From Lachnospiraceae bacterium (lineage in GTDB: Bacteria > Bacillota > Clostridia > Lachnospirales > Lachnospiraceae), in NCBI GenBank assembly GCA_017387565.1, contig JAFOEY010000037.1:111962-175961 (forward strand): DNA of 64,000 nucleotides, read 5' to 3'. This document shows positions 1-8,437 of this stretch, piece after piece (position 1 is the stretch's first letter; the number at the start of each line of letters is the position of its first letter). The notes beneath the pieces are model-generated. The model was not told where the DNA came from. It made no database searches and was given only the letters and a program-made list of their open reading frames with translations. A program made the translations under genes and the position numbers.

Positions 1-277
1 TCGGTTTTTTACCAAGAGAATCCGTTCTTGTGCGGTGGGTCTGAATTTTGTCATACGAATCTGTTTTCGTCCGCTCTGTAGGCAAATCAAACTTCAGATC
101 TTCGTATGCATCTTCGGTATATCCAATAATGTCAAAATCAGCCTTGGAAGGCCTTTTCATTTTCTGCTCTGTTTGCATGGATTCCGTGAGTGAAAAATCC
201 AGATTTAGCTGTCTGTCAACAAAATCTTCCAGACCTTTTTGAATCTCTTCACTTTCAAAACGTTTTTCATCCGCCAT
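1..277 (-). CDS. hypothetical protein, C-terminus cut by window edge
   Basis: An open frame enters from the left edge and begins at an ATG whose upstream AGGATGT gives a 9-base spacing; a second ATG six bases further upstream sits too close to that ribosome binding site. The 92 visible residues start MADEKRFESEEIQKGLEDF and are strongly charged, with no signal peptide, membrane segment or motif I recognise. The product continues beyond the window, so neither length nor family can be judged. The stretch between this gene and the next one upstream holds a tandem repeat and a terminator. Confidence 0.6.
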   Translation of the reverse strand, partial: MADEKRFESEEIQKGLEDFVDRQLNLDFSLTESMQTEQKMKRPSKADFDIIGYTEDAYEDLKFDLPTERTKTDSYDKIQTHRTRTDSLGKKP

Positions 278-363
278 TTTCATACATCCTATCATTCTAT
301 TTTGGCAGAGCAATATCAGATGCTCTGTCTACCTGACAAGCACATTGCACTCGCCTCATCACC

Positions 364-537
364 ACACATCACATACAAAGTGTGCGATGTGATGGACATT
401 CGCCAAAGGAATTTTCATTCAACCATAAATCTTTTTGGCTCATTTTTTACACACATCGCATGCAAAGCATGCTCAGTGATGGACATTCGCCAAATAGATT
501 CTCATGCAAGCATGAATCTATTTGGCTCATTGTTTAC
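364..537. repeat. 87-bp tandem direct repeat, two diverged copies
   Basis: Two adjacent 87-bp units (364-450 and 451-537) align end to end. Both contain GATGGACATTCGCCAAA and TTTTTGGCTCAT or ATTTGGCTCAT at equivalent positions. In the second unit GCCAAATAGATT pairs with AATCTATTTGGC to form a long hairpin; in the first the same stem is degraded. Each unit also carries a smaller inverted repeat at its start (CACATC...GATGTG). It lies in the gap between two minus-strand genes. I do not recognise the element. Confidence 0.75.
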
Positions 538-568
538 ACAAAAAAGGCTGTCCACTAAGAGACAGCCT
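538..568 (-). terminator. intrinsic terminator of the Bax-inhibitor gene
   Basis: Read on the minus strand, GGCTGTC and GACAGCC form a perfect 7-bp stem around an 8-base loop and are followed by a run of T. It lies nine bases after the stop codon of the gene ending at 577. Confidence 0.85.
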
Positions 569-576
569 GTAAATCT

Positions 577-1518
577 TTATTTTCTTTTTCCAAATAAACT
601 TAATAGTTTCAAAAACAGATTGATAAAATCAAGATATAGTTCGAGGGCACAAAACATTGACATTGCCAAAGCATTGTTGCTATCCGAGGTAGCTGCAATC
701 CTTTTTGTCTTATTTGCATCGTAGGCTGTTAATCCGACAAAAATAAGCACTCCAACTATACTTACAATAAAGTCAAACATACTGCTTCTCAGGAATATTA
801 AATTGACACAGGTAGCAATGATAATACCAACCAGTCCCATCAGGCAGATATTGCCGACAGATGATAAATCTCTGTCTGTCACCATTCCATAGATAGCCAT
901 AAAAGCGAACATGCCGGAACACATTAAAAATACGGCTGCCAATGAACCACCGGTATATAAAACAAAGAATATAGAGAACAACATACCGGTCATATAGGAA
1001 TAAGCTGCAAACAAAATTCCTGCCAAAATCGGCTTATTTTTTGCAATTGCAAAATCTGCTCCCCAGACAATTGCAAGCTCTGCAAGAATAAAAGTAATAT
1101 AACCATTTCCTGTTATAATTCTAATTGCAACTGCAGGTGATGTTGTTAATGCGGCGCCTGCTGTAATAAATAGCGCAACCATCATAAACAGATAGGATTT
1201 TGCAATTACTTCATTGGAAATGATGGCACCCAGATTTTTGATACCTGACATCTGAACAGGATTTCCGCTTTCAAATCCCGCACTCATATCCATGCCATTT
1301 CCGTTTGATGTATAATCAAACTGACCATTTGTGCCATACTGTGGATTATATCCGTTCACGCCGTACTGTGGATTATATCCGTTCGCACCGTACTGCGGAT
1401 TGTATCCATTTGTACCACCCTGATTGTACTGGGTATTGTTGTATCCGTATGTACCACCCTGATTATACTGGGATGAAGTCTGATTGATACCGTGCTCTTC
1501 GGGTCTGTAAGTATTCAT
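577..1518 (-). CDS. Bax inhibitor-1 / YccA family membrane protein
   Basis: The C-terminal ~205 residues are a chain of about seven hydrophobic segments ending in a typical BI-1 (TMBIM/YccA) tail, LYLDFINLFLKLLSLFG. This family forms membrane channels or leaks; its bacterial role is poorly defined. The first ~95 residues are an unusual Gly/Asn/Tyr/Gln-rich cytoplasmic tail with three near-identical copies of NGYNPQYG. The start was placed at the ATG behind GGGGGA (8-base spacing), not the upstream ATG that lacks a ribosome binding site, giving 313 residues. It appears monocistronic, with its own terminator. Confidence 0.85.
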   Translation of the reverse strand: MNTYRPEEHGINQTSSQYNQGGTYGYNNTQYNQGGTNGYNPQYGANGYNPQYGVNGYNPQYGTNGQFDYTSNGNGMDMSAGFESGNPVQMSGIKNLGAIISNEVIAKSYLFMMVALFITAGAALTTSPAVAIRIITGNGYITFILAELAIVWGADFAIAKNKPILAGILFAAYSYMTGMLFSIFFVLYTGGSLAAVFLMCSGMFAFMAIYGMVTDRDLSSVGNICLMGLVGIIIATCVNLIFLRSSMFDFIVSIVGVLIFVGLTAYDANKTKRIAATSDSNNALAMSMFCALELYLDFINLFLKLLSLFGKRK

Positions 1519-1625
1519 AATTAATTCCCCCTTTTTTCTATCGATAAAGTAACACATATATTTTCATTTTGCAAGTCAATGGCATTTATTTAATAATTTC
1601 TTAATCTGTTTCCATCCTAAAAAGA

Positions 1626-4600
1626 CTAACTGTTCTTGTTCTCATCTTTTCTATTCTTGTGATGCTTTCCATTATCGTTTTTCCATAATTCTACAAGCTC
1701 ATCATTTCCTGTAATCTTAATCCTGCCGTTCTCATTTTGAAATTTGGCCTTGTCGATTCCTAAAATATGGTCTTGATATTCTCGCAGATTGGCAAACACT
1801 TCACTATGACGTAAAAGCAATGCTGATTGACATTTTTTATCACCAAGAACAATCACTTCATCCACCTCTCCATCCAGAATAAAGGATGCATAGGACATTT
1901 CTATCTCCACCGGATGTGTCACACATCCGATTCCACAAATCTGTTTTGCACTTAACTCAGCACGCAAACTGGTATTTTGTATTGTAATCCGGTTATGTAA
2001 CGCTTCAAAAGAACCAATACCGACATATTTTGTTCCATTCATTTTCCCATTAAAAGAAACATGTTTCATCAAGACATTTACATTGCCTGTTTCAGAACCA
2101 ATTCCGACACCTGCATACAATGCAGAACGTAAGGATACATCACAGAATAAAACGTTTATGTTTGTCTCACCTTTGATACAACCGATACCAACTCCTTTGT
2201 TTCCGGTCATACTAACGACGAATTTACCACGATTTATACAGATATTTCCACCCAATCCGGAACCGATGGCTACACTGTTTTTCGCATTTGTTTTGATTTC
2301 AATTGTACCATCCTGTTCAAAGATCAACTCGCCATGGCGTTTATCCATATCATTTCCGATACCAAAGCAACCGTCATAATTGCATTGGATAAGTAAAGAA
2401 CCTTCACCATCCAGGGTTATACGAGAGTTTTCCGGCACTCGAATACCTCCGGTCCGAAGCTCATTTTCGCCACGCAGAACCAAAGTCAGATCACAGTCCT
2501 CTCCAATATCGATACAAGGATGTCCACGCTTTGTTCCAAGGCTCACATTATTTAATACCAGTCTGCCATGATATCCGTCGGCAATCTGAATCATCATATT
2601 AGAATCCATTCCCGGAACTCCATTGATATCCAGATCCCGATAGGTTGTTTCCTCATTGGGAATCACGATATATTCACATTCTTCTGAATGAAGCTTTGCC
2701 AAAGAAATACGAAATTCTTTTCCGGCTGTATATACCTTCTTGGTTTTATCAAAAAGTAATTGCTTTGCAAACTGATGGATTTCCCGCTTAATTCGCACAT
2801 CAATATTTTGCAGCACTTCAGCACCGGGCCTTGCAGTGTAATATCCTTGAATCAAATCCACACCAAGATGAATTACCGTCTGCATTTCTTCGTAGGTTTC
2901 TATTCCTTCTGCCAGTACAATGATGCGGTTATCATGAGAAAACTCAATTATTTCTTTTACAAAATGCTGTTTTTGTGGGCTCCTATGAATTTCTGTCAAC
3001 AATCCACGATCAATTTTGACATAACGCGGCATATAACGAAGCAAATTCAATATATTGGAATATCCTGTACCATAATCATCAATTGCGGTTTCCATTCCAA
3101 TACGCGCATATTTTTCTTTAATCTCCAAAAGCTGTTCATCATCGATTTCCGCCTGTTCAGTTAGTTCAATGACCATCTGGCTGTTGTTATCCTGCAGCAA
3201 CTCCATTACTTCTTTGGTGTCTGAATCATTTAATATTATGCCGGGAATACTGTTAAGAAATATTTTTTTACCTTTAAACTGTTCCTGCTGCTCTGAAAGA
3301 CAGGTCAGCACATTACAAAAAGTATATTTTTCAACATCATACAATCGATCCATCTGTTCCGCATATTTCAAAATGGTAAGCGGTGGAACCGACTGCTTAG
3401 TTGTTGTACGCATCAAAGCTTCATATGCAAAAATTTCTCCTGTATTTGCATCTACAATTGGTTGGAAAAAGTAAGTAAACAGATTTTCATCCAATATTTT
3501 TCCTACCAGTTTTCTCTCTTCCCACTCTGTTTCGCTAATCTGTTTTATGACATCAGAATTTATCATATCTGAAAAAGAACCATGTAAACCATTTAACGTA
3601 TCTGCATTCATGTTTTGTAATGCAGTTTCTAACTCTGCCAATCTATTTTGTTCAAAATGAGACTCCTCCAGAGAAGTCTCGTTTTGATTAGCTATCGCTA
3701 ACCGTCTAAGGCTTTCCAGCCCACGAATAACATTAGAAATCCATGCACTGTACGCCTGATCATAGCCAACGGTTTCTTTTCCATATTCCCACACTACATA
3801 TCCCATACAACGTTCCTCAAAATGGAGCGGTGTAAAAAGAAACGCTTTGGGCTTCTCTCTTTCTTCCTGTAATTCCGGCAAAAGTTCTGTTTTATCAAAA
3901 AATCTTGTCAAATCAACTCTTCCCGGATTATCCATACTTTGATGACATTCGAGTGCATATAACATGCGATTACTATAATGGCTCCAATCTGCAGTTGGCA
4001 TACACAGACTTTCCATCGTTTTCCACTGCTCATTCAGACACAGATGAAAGCTTGAAAACTCCTGAATTTGATAGGTGTAAGAAAAAATAACATTCATCAA
4101 ATCTGTCAGTTTGTTCTGGCACATCAAATCATCCATCATACTATTCAAATTTAATAAAAAGTCCTGTTCGGAGATTGTCACATCCCAGCTCTCTCTGTTC
4201 ATGGAACAAAGCGCAACATCACATTGACATCCACAACTGCTTCCAATAAATAATTCCACTTTCGGGTTAAACTCCGAAATTTCCTCTCCCATAAGCAGTG
4301 CACGAATCGCCTCTCCTGCATGCTTTCCGCACTCCCGTGAGGGTATCGGGACAGAAGTTAATGGTTTCGGACTGGTCTTTCCCTCCTGTCGAGAATCATA
4401 TCCGACAATTACAATATCCTCCGGTATACGAATTCCTCTCTTTTCCAGAGCATTGGCAACTCCGATTGCCATACAGTCATTTGCACAGGCAATGGCCTGC
4501 GGCAAATCATTTGGTGTCTTCAACAGCTTCTCCACCATGCTTTCGCCACTGGTATACCAAAAGTCTCCTTCGAAAATCCAATCTTTTCGAACCTGTAAAT

Positions 4601-5099
4601 GATGTTCCTTCATACATTCCAAAAATCCATTCAGACGCTGAATAGAGTGAGGATGCCACGGCTTTCCGGTCAAATAGGCAATTTTTGTAATTCCATGGCT
4701 CTCAATTAAATGAGAAATCAAATGCTTTGTCGGATGAAAATGATCGGTGGAAATAGATGGAAAATATTTACTTTCTTTATCAACAAATAAAACAGGTCCA
4801 TGGGAAAAAGTTTGCAACTCATCTTCTAACCGCTCTATTAATCCGGTTGTCTGAATGGTATCAGCCAACACGACAAAACCGTCAAAGCTTTCATATGGAA
4901 TGAGAGAAAATATATTTGATTCACCAATCTCACGATTTGTTGATTCCTGATACTTTCTATACATGGCAAATATACAGACATCATAATCATCCTCAGATGC
5001 CTGTTTTAAGAATCCTTCAATGAATTCCTTCTGATACTTTTCATCAGGCTGTCCCAGCAGCAAACCAATTTTCTTTCTGCTCATATTATCGTTTCCCAT
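1626..5099 (-). CDS. LacI-type sensor / EAL c-di-GMP phosphodiesterase with C-terminal repeat domain
   Basis: This is a 1157-residue multidomain protein. Residues ~8-290 resemble the ligand-binding domain of LacI/GalR regulators but lack the DNA-binding headpiece. Residues ~300-470 are an unassigned GAF-like linker. Residues ~535-765 are an EAL domain with E560-A-L, ELTE at 645-648, D674-D675, K695, E731 and QGY at 751-753, so phosphodiesterase activity is plausible. Residues ~820-1110 contain repeated GIGS/GIGC motifs at regular spacing, suggesting a beta-helix or carbohydrate-binding fold. There is no signal peptide or membrane segment. Inference: a cytoplasmic sugar-responsive c-di-GMP hydrolase. 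It lies 66 bp downstream of the aldo/keto reductase and may be co-transcribed. The start is either M1 or M6. Confidence 0.8.
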   Translation of the reverse strand: MGNDNMSRKKIGLLLGQPDEKYQKEFIEGFLKQASEDDYDVCIFAMYRKYQESTNREIGESNIFSLIPYESFDGFVVLADTIQTTGLIERLEDELQTFSHGPVLFVDKESKYFPSISTDHFHPTKHLISHLIESHGITKIAYLTGKPWHPHSIQRLNGFLECMKEHHLQVRKDWIFEGDFWYTSGESMVEKLLKTPNDLPQAIACANDCMAIGVANALEKRGIRIPEDIVIVGYDSRQEGKTSPKPLTSVPIPSRECGKHAGEAIRALLMGEEISEFNPKVELFIGSSCGCQCDVALCSMNRESWDVTISEQDFLLNLNSMMDDLMCQNKLTDLMNVIFSYTYQIQEFSSFHLCLNEQWKTMESLCMPTADWSHYSNRMLYALECHQSMDNPGRVDLTRFFDKTELLPELQEEREKPKAFLFTPLHFEERCMGYVVWEYGKETVGYDQAYSAWISNVIRGLESLRRLAIANQNETSLEESHFEQNRLAELETALQNMNADTLNGLHGSFSDMINSDVIKQISETEWEERKLVGKILDENLFTYFFQPIVDANTGEIFAYEALMRTTTKQSVPPLTILKYAEQMDRLYDVEKYTFCNVLTCLSEQQEQFKGKKIFLNSIPGIILNDSDTKEVMELLQDNNSQMVIELTEQAEIDDEQLLEIKEKYARIGMETAIDDYGTGYSNILNLLRYMPRYVKIDRGLLTEIHRSPQKQHFVKEIIEFSHDNRIIVLAEGIETYEEMQTVIHLGVDLIQGYYTARPGAEVLQNIDVRIKREIHQFAKQLLFDKTKKVYTAGKEFRISLAKLHSEECEYIVIPNEETTYRDLDINGVPGMDSNMMIQIADGYHGRLVLNNVSLGTKRGHPCIDIGEDCDLTLVLRGENELRTGGIRVPENSRITLDGEGSLLIQCNYDGCFGIGNDMDKRHGELIFEQDGTIEIKTNAKNSVAIGSGLGGNICINRGKFVVSMTGNKGVGIGCIKGETNINVLFCDVSLRSALYAGVGIGSETGNVNVLMKHVSFNGKMNGTKYVGIGSFEALHNRITIQNTSLRAELSAKQICGIGCVTHPVEIEMSYASFILDGEVDEVIVLGDKKCQSALLLRHSEVFANLREYQDHILGIDKAKFQNENGRIKITGNDELVELWKNDNGKHHKNRKDENKNS

Positions 5100-5165
5100 T
5101 TTATCTTTTTTATCTTTACATTTGTCTTTTTCTATCTTGGTGTCTTCTTTATTTTTCTGACGATT

Positions 5166-6383
5166 TTATTTTAAGCCACTTTTATTTTCCGATTTTGCCT
5201 TCCTATTTTTCAGGAAAATATATCTCGTAATTTCAATCCCGATTTTAAAAGGAAACGGTCTCAATGCTTTGTCAGCCTCCACTAACTTTTCACGAATGGG
5301 AATATGCTGAGGACAATGCATTTCACACTTTCCACATTTGATGCACTGCGAAGCAAGGCACGAATCCTTACGCATTCCCATGTTGCGTGCAAACTCCATT
5401 CTGGTCGCCGATTTTCCTTCGATGCAGGACAAATTATAATAATGAAAAATTCCCGGGATATCCACGCCTTTCGGGCAGGGCATACAATAGCGACATCCCG
5501 TACATCCGACTTTTTCTTTTTTGCGGATTGCTGTTTTGATTTTTTCAATCGTTTCAAAATCCTCATCCGTAAACTGTCCGACTGTCATTTGTGAAGCAAT
5601 CCGGATATTTTCCGCTACCATTTCCGAAGAATTCATTCCGGAAAGTACACAGGTTACCTGCGGCTGATTCCATAACCATCGAAGTCCCCATTCAGCTGCT
5701 GAATATCCCCGTCCGCTTTTTTCCATCGCCATATGCGCATCCTTTGGAAGCATATTGACTAACTTTCCGCCTCTAAGCGGCTCCATAATGATAACCGGAA
5801 TCCCTTTTTCATAAGCAGCATCCAGTCCGCGCCGTCCTGCCTGACTGTGTTCATCCAGATAATTATACTGAATCTGGCAAAAATCCCAGTCATAAGCATT
5901 TAATATTTTTAAAAACATATCCGAATCGCCGTGATAGGAAAATCCGATATTACGAATGCTTCCGTCTGAAAGATGCTGACAAATCCAGTCTTCTATTCCG
6001 AGTTTTTTCAGATTTTCCCATTCCTCTATGTCCGTAAACATATGCATCAGATAATAATCAATATAATCGGTCTGCAATCTTCTTAATTCTTCCTGAAAGG
6101 TTTTCTCGATTGCATCCAGCGAACGAAGCATGTAATGCGGAAGTTTCGTTGCAATATAAACCTTGTCACGAACCTTATTTTTAGCAAAGATTTTTCCCAT
6201 CAATTCTTCACTGCCTGCATAAATATAGGCGGTATCAAAATAATTCACGCCTGCAGAAATAGCCTGCATCACTTCCTGTTCTGCTTTGTCAAAATCAATA
6301 GCATTTCCTTTTTTGGTAAAACGCATACAGCCAAAACCAAGTTGTGAAATCTCATTTCCTTTACGATCTTTTCTATATAACAT
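5166..6383 (-). CDS. aldo/keto reductase with C-terminal 4Fe-4S cluster domain
   Basis: The first ~300 residues are an aldo/keto reductase barrel with D50, Y55 and K80 in the expected catalytic tetrad positions and a His in DYYLMHMF. The C-terminal ~100 residues carry two ferredoxin-like cysteine clusters, CTGCRYCMPCP and CIKCGKCEMHCP. This combination is common in anaerobes and is usually annotated as a ferredoxin-linked oxidoreductase of unknown substrate. The start was moved to the ATG preceded by GGGAG with a 6-base spacing, giving 405 residues. Confidence 0.9.
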   Translation of the reverse strand: MLYRKDRKGNEISQLGFGCMRFTKKGNAIDFDKAEQEVMQAISAGVNYFDTAYIYAGSEELMGKIFAKNKVRDKVYIATKLPHYMLRSLDAIEKTFQEELRRLQTDYIDYYLMHMFTDIEEWENLKKLGIEDWICQHLSDGSIRNIGFSYHGDSDMFLKILNAYDWDFCQIQYNYLDEHSQAGRRGLDAAYEKGIPVIIMEPLRGGKLVNMLPKDAHMAMEKSGRGYSAAEWGLRWLWNQPQVTCVLSGMNSSEMVAENIRIASQMTVGQFTDEDFETIEKIKTAIRKKEKVGCTGCRYCMPCPKGVDIPGIFHYYNLSCIEGKSATRMEFARNMGMRKDSCLASQCIKCGKCEMHCPQHIPIREKLVEADKALRPFPFKIGIEITRYIFLKNRKAKSENKSGLK

Positions 6384-6492
6384 TGTAATCTCCCTTTGTT
6401 TGTTAACATATACCAACTTATTGACTTAATAAAGCTGAAACATTGCTGATTCAAATGATCAAATACATACTATCATAAACACGCATACTGAC

Positions 6493-7683
6493 TTAAACAA
6501 AAGTTGCAGTTTTTTGAAGGCATTTTTTATATGTCCAATCGATTAAAAATGCACCTAACGGGGCGGTTATCAAAATAGAAATAACAGAAACGGTCAATAC
6601 CATGTTCCCACAGGCTAACCCCATTGCCAAAGGAACACCGCCGATTGCAGCCTGCACCGTTGCCTTGGGTGTATAGGCAAGCATACAAAAGAGCCGTTCT
6701 TTTTGATTCAGATTTGTACCCAGTACACACAGATAAACACCTATCATCCGGAATACCAGAACAGCGAAAATCAGAACAATGGATTTTAAACCGGCTGATT
6801 TTGCACTTTCAATCTGTACAGAAGCTCCCACCAGTACAAAAAGAAAGATTTCAGCACCAACCCATATTTTGTCATAAGTTTGTGACAGTCTCTTTGCCAA
6901 ATCCTCTTTTTTCATCCGGATTGCCATTCCCAGACACATAACCGTAATCAGTGATGCAAATGGAACAATACCGGATAAACCATCTTCTGCGGCAACCAAT
7001 AAAAGACTGCATCCCATGACAATCAGAACTCGCACCATATCTCTTTGAGAAATTTTGTCAAACAAAACCGTCAGTCCGATACCTGCCAGTAAGCCTATAC
7101 TAATTCCGGTAACCAGGGAAACCGGAATATTCACAAACTGCATAACGGATACCGTACCGTGTTGAGCCATCCCGGTAAATGTCGTGAATAAAACGATGAC
7201 AAATACATCATCTACCGATGCTCCGGCCAAAATCATCTGTGGGATTCCCTTATCAGTACCATATCCTTCATCCATCAGCTTAATCATTCCCGGAACAACG
7301 ACCGCAGGCGAAACTGCTGCCACAACAGAGCCAAGAACGGCGGCTTCCAGAAGGGATATTCCCAATAGTTTCGGTGCCAGAAAAAGCATCCCGATTAGTT
7401 CTGCAGATGCCGGCAGAAAACACAAAAGAATGGCCGGCCTTCCTACTTTTTTTAAGTCAGTCAATGATAACTTTAATCCGGCCCGGATTAAAATAATGAC
7501 TAGCGCAATTTTACGTATTTGCGCGGAAATATTTAAAATGGTCGGATCTAACAAATCCAGCACATAAGGCCCAATCAGAATACCTGCAAGAATCATTCCA
7601 AATAACGCAGGCAGATGCATTTTTTTGCAGATCCAGCCAAAAAACAGTCCAAAGAATAAAATATATGTAATACTCTGTAGCAT
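6493..7683 (-). CDS. cation:proton antiporter (CPA family)
   Basis: This 396-residue, almost entirely hydrophobic protein begins directly with a membrane segment and has about 12 predicted spans. It resembles the monovalent cation:proton antiporter superfamily (Na+/H+ exchanger fold), including a conserved GASVDDVFVIVLF segment that matches the ion-binding region with paired acidic residues. It lacks the C-terminal nucleotide-binding (TrkA-N) domain of Kef-type systems. It is expected to exchange Na+ or K+ for H+ at the plasma membrane. It is transcribed away from a long upstream region that contains tandem repeats. Confidence 0.85.
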   Translation of the reverse strand: MLQSITYILFFGLFFGWICKKMHLPALFGMILAGILIGPYVLDLLDPTILNISAQIRKIALVIILIRAGLKLSLTDLKKVGRPAILLCFLPASAELIGMLFLAPKLLGISLLEAAVLGSVVAAVSPAVVVPGMIKLMDEGYGTDKGIPQMILAGASVDDVFVIVLFTTFTGMAQHGTVSVMQFVNIPVSLVTGISIGLLAGIGLTVLFDKISQRDMVRVLIVMGCSLLLVAAEDGLSGIVPFASLITVMCLGMAIRMKKEDLAKRLSQTYDKIWVGAEIFLFVLVGASVQIESAKSAGLKSIVLIFAVLVFRMIGVYLCVLGTNLNQKERLFCMLAYTPKATVQAAIGGVPLAMGLACGNMVLTVSVISILITAPLGAFLIDWTYKKCLQKTATFV

Positions 7684-7718
7684 TTCTTCCTCATTTTCAT
7701 CCTGTCAAATGTGTTCTC

Positions 7719-7794
7719 TTTTAGATTCTCTTTTAGATTTTCTTTTCGATTTCTGTTTTAGACTTCTATTTTAGATTTCTATTTTAGACTTCTA
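7719..7794. repeat. 12-13 bp imperfect tandem repeats upstream of antiporter gene
   Basis: Six units of TTTTAGAYTTCTA (early units 12 bp, later ones 13 bp) run head to tail, ending 36 bp upstream of the antiporter start and therefore probably in its 5' leader or promoter. The last three units differ at one position only. Such arrays can bind a regulator or change length; nothing in the sequence decides which. Confidence 0.75.
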
Positions 7795-7910
7795 TTTAAT
7801 TTCAAACAGATTTCCGATACACGGTAAAGATACTTTTCAGGATGCTATTTCAAAATGTGTATGAATAAAAATATTTTATCATATTTCAATATTCCATACA
7901 ATCTTTCCCA

Positions 7911-7950
7911 CAGATTCGTTTGGTAACATCCCGCAGATTCGTTTGGTAAC
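7911..7950. repeat. 17-bp direct repeat pair
   Basis: CAGATTCGTTTGGTAAC occurs twice, at 7911-7927 and 7934-7950, separated by six bases, in the non-coding region upstream of the antiporter. Confidence 0.7.
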
Positions 7951-7964
7951 TCTTTTACATATTT

Positions 7965-8040
7965 GCGTTCCCAATATATATCTTTGCCCACTGGCTTTTA
8001 CGTGGTTTTATGCTTATCTTAGTGGCATAAGCGTGCAGAA
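7965..8040 (+). repeat. dispersed intergenic repeat, copy A
   Basis: This copy begins GTTCCCAATATATATCTTTG and continues GCTTTTACGTGGTTTT and CTTATCTTAGTGGCAT. Two further copies lie at 20316-20376 and, inverted, at 20455-20520. It ends just before a terminator hairpin, as copy B does. No coding potential was seen. Confidence 0.75.
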
Positions 8041-8055
8041 GAAATGACAAAAAAA

Positions 8056-8100
8056 TAGCGGAAACCGTATTATCTCAAATTCAGTCTCCGCTACTTTTTT
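8056..8100 (-). terminator. terminator downstream of the 22-residue ORF
   Basis: TAGCGGA at 8056-8062 pairs with TCCGCTA at 8087-8093. A-rich sequence flanks the left side and T-rich the right, so it can act in both directions. It follows the small minus-strand ORF by about 25 bases and separates it from the antiporter. Confidence 0.7.
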
Positions 8101-8119
8101 AATTCTTTCCATATTCTTT

Positions 8120-8188
8120 TCATTTTGCTTCACGATGTGCAAACTCACCATAGTAAGCACTTAAAAATTCTGTAATTGCTTTAATCAT
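8120..8188 (-). CDS. possible 22-residue small protein
   Basis: An ATG preceded by AGAGGAGG at a 9-base spacing opens a 22-codon frame that ends in TGA. The peptide starts MIKAITEFLSAYYGEF and ends AHREAK; it is amphipathic and lacks a signal sequence. A terminator follows within 30 bases, so the unit has start signal, frame and end signal. Upstream on the same strand lie a minus-strand TATAAT and, beyond it, a LysR-type palindrome, so the divergent LysR protein could control it. No family was recognised; translation is not proven. Confidence 0.5.
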   Translation of the reverse strand: MIKAITEFLSAYYGEFAHREAK

Positions 8189-8339
8189 ATGAGTGCGCCT
8201 CCTCTCTTCTATGCTCGTATTGTCTCTTTTGTCTCAACAACTTGCTTTTACTTGCCGTTTTTTCTTTTTATTTTCTTTGTTTTCCTTTGTTGAGTTTATA
8301 GTACCATGACTTTATATTATAGTAAAATACATATATCAG

Positions 8340-8369
8340 TTGTACTACTATACCTTTTAGGTATATAAT
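8340..8369 (+). promoter_or_regulatory. LysR-gene promoter with overlapping ATAC-N7-GTAT operator
   Basis: TTGTAC (8340-8345), an 18-base spacer and TATAAT (8364-8369) form a plus-strand promoter. The palindrome ATACCTTTTAGGTAT (8350-8364) fills the spacer and fits the LysR-type T-N11-A / ATAC-N7-GTAT operator. Binding here would repress the LysR gene and could activate the divergent minus-strand transcript, whose TATAAT lies at 8316-8321 with a poor -35. A second plus-strand promoter-like pair, TTGAGT-N17-TATATT, lies at 8290-8318. Confidence 0.6.
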
Positions 8370-8437
8370 GTATAGAGTTGTTATCATCTGATGTAAATGA
8401 TGTCTAGTCTAAAGATATTTTTTTACAGGAGGCCACC

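Noticed and set aside
364-537. CRISPR-like repeats
   Set aside because: Only two long adjacent units with no unique spacers and no cas genes anywhere in the window.
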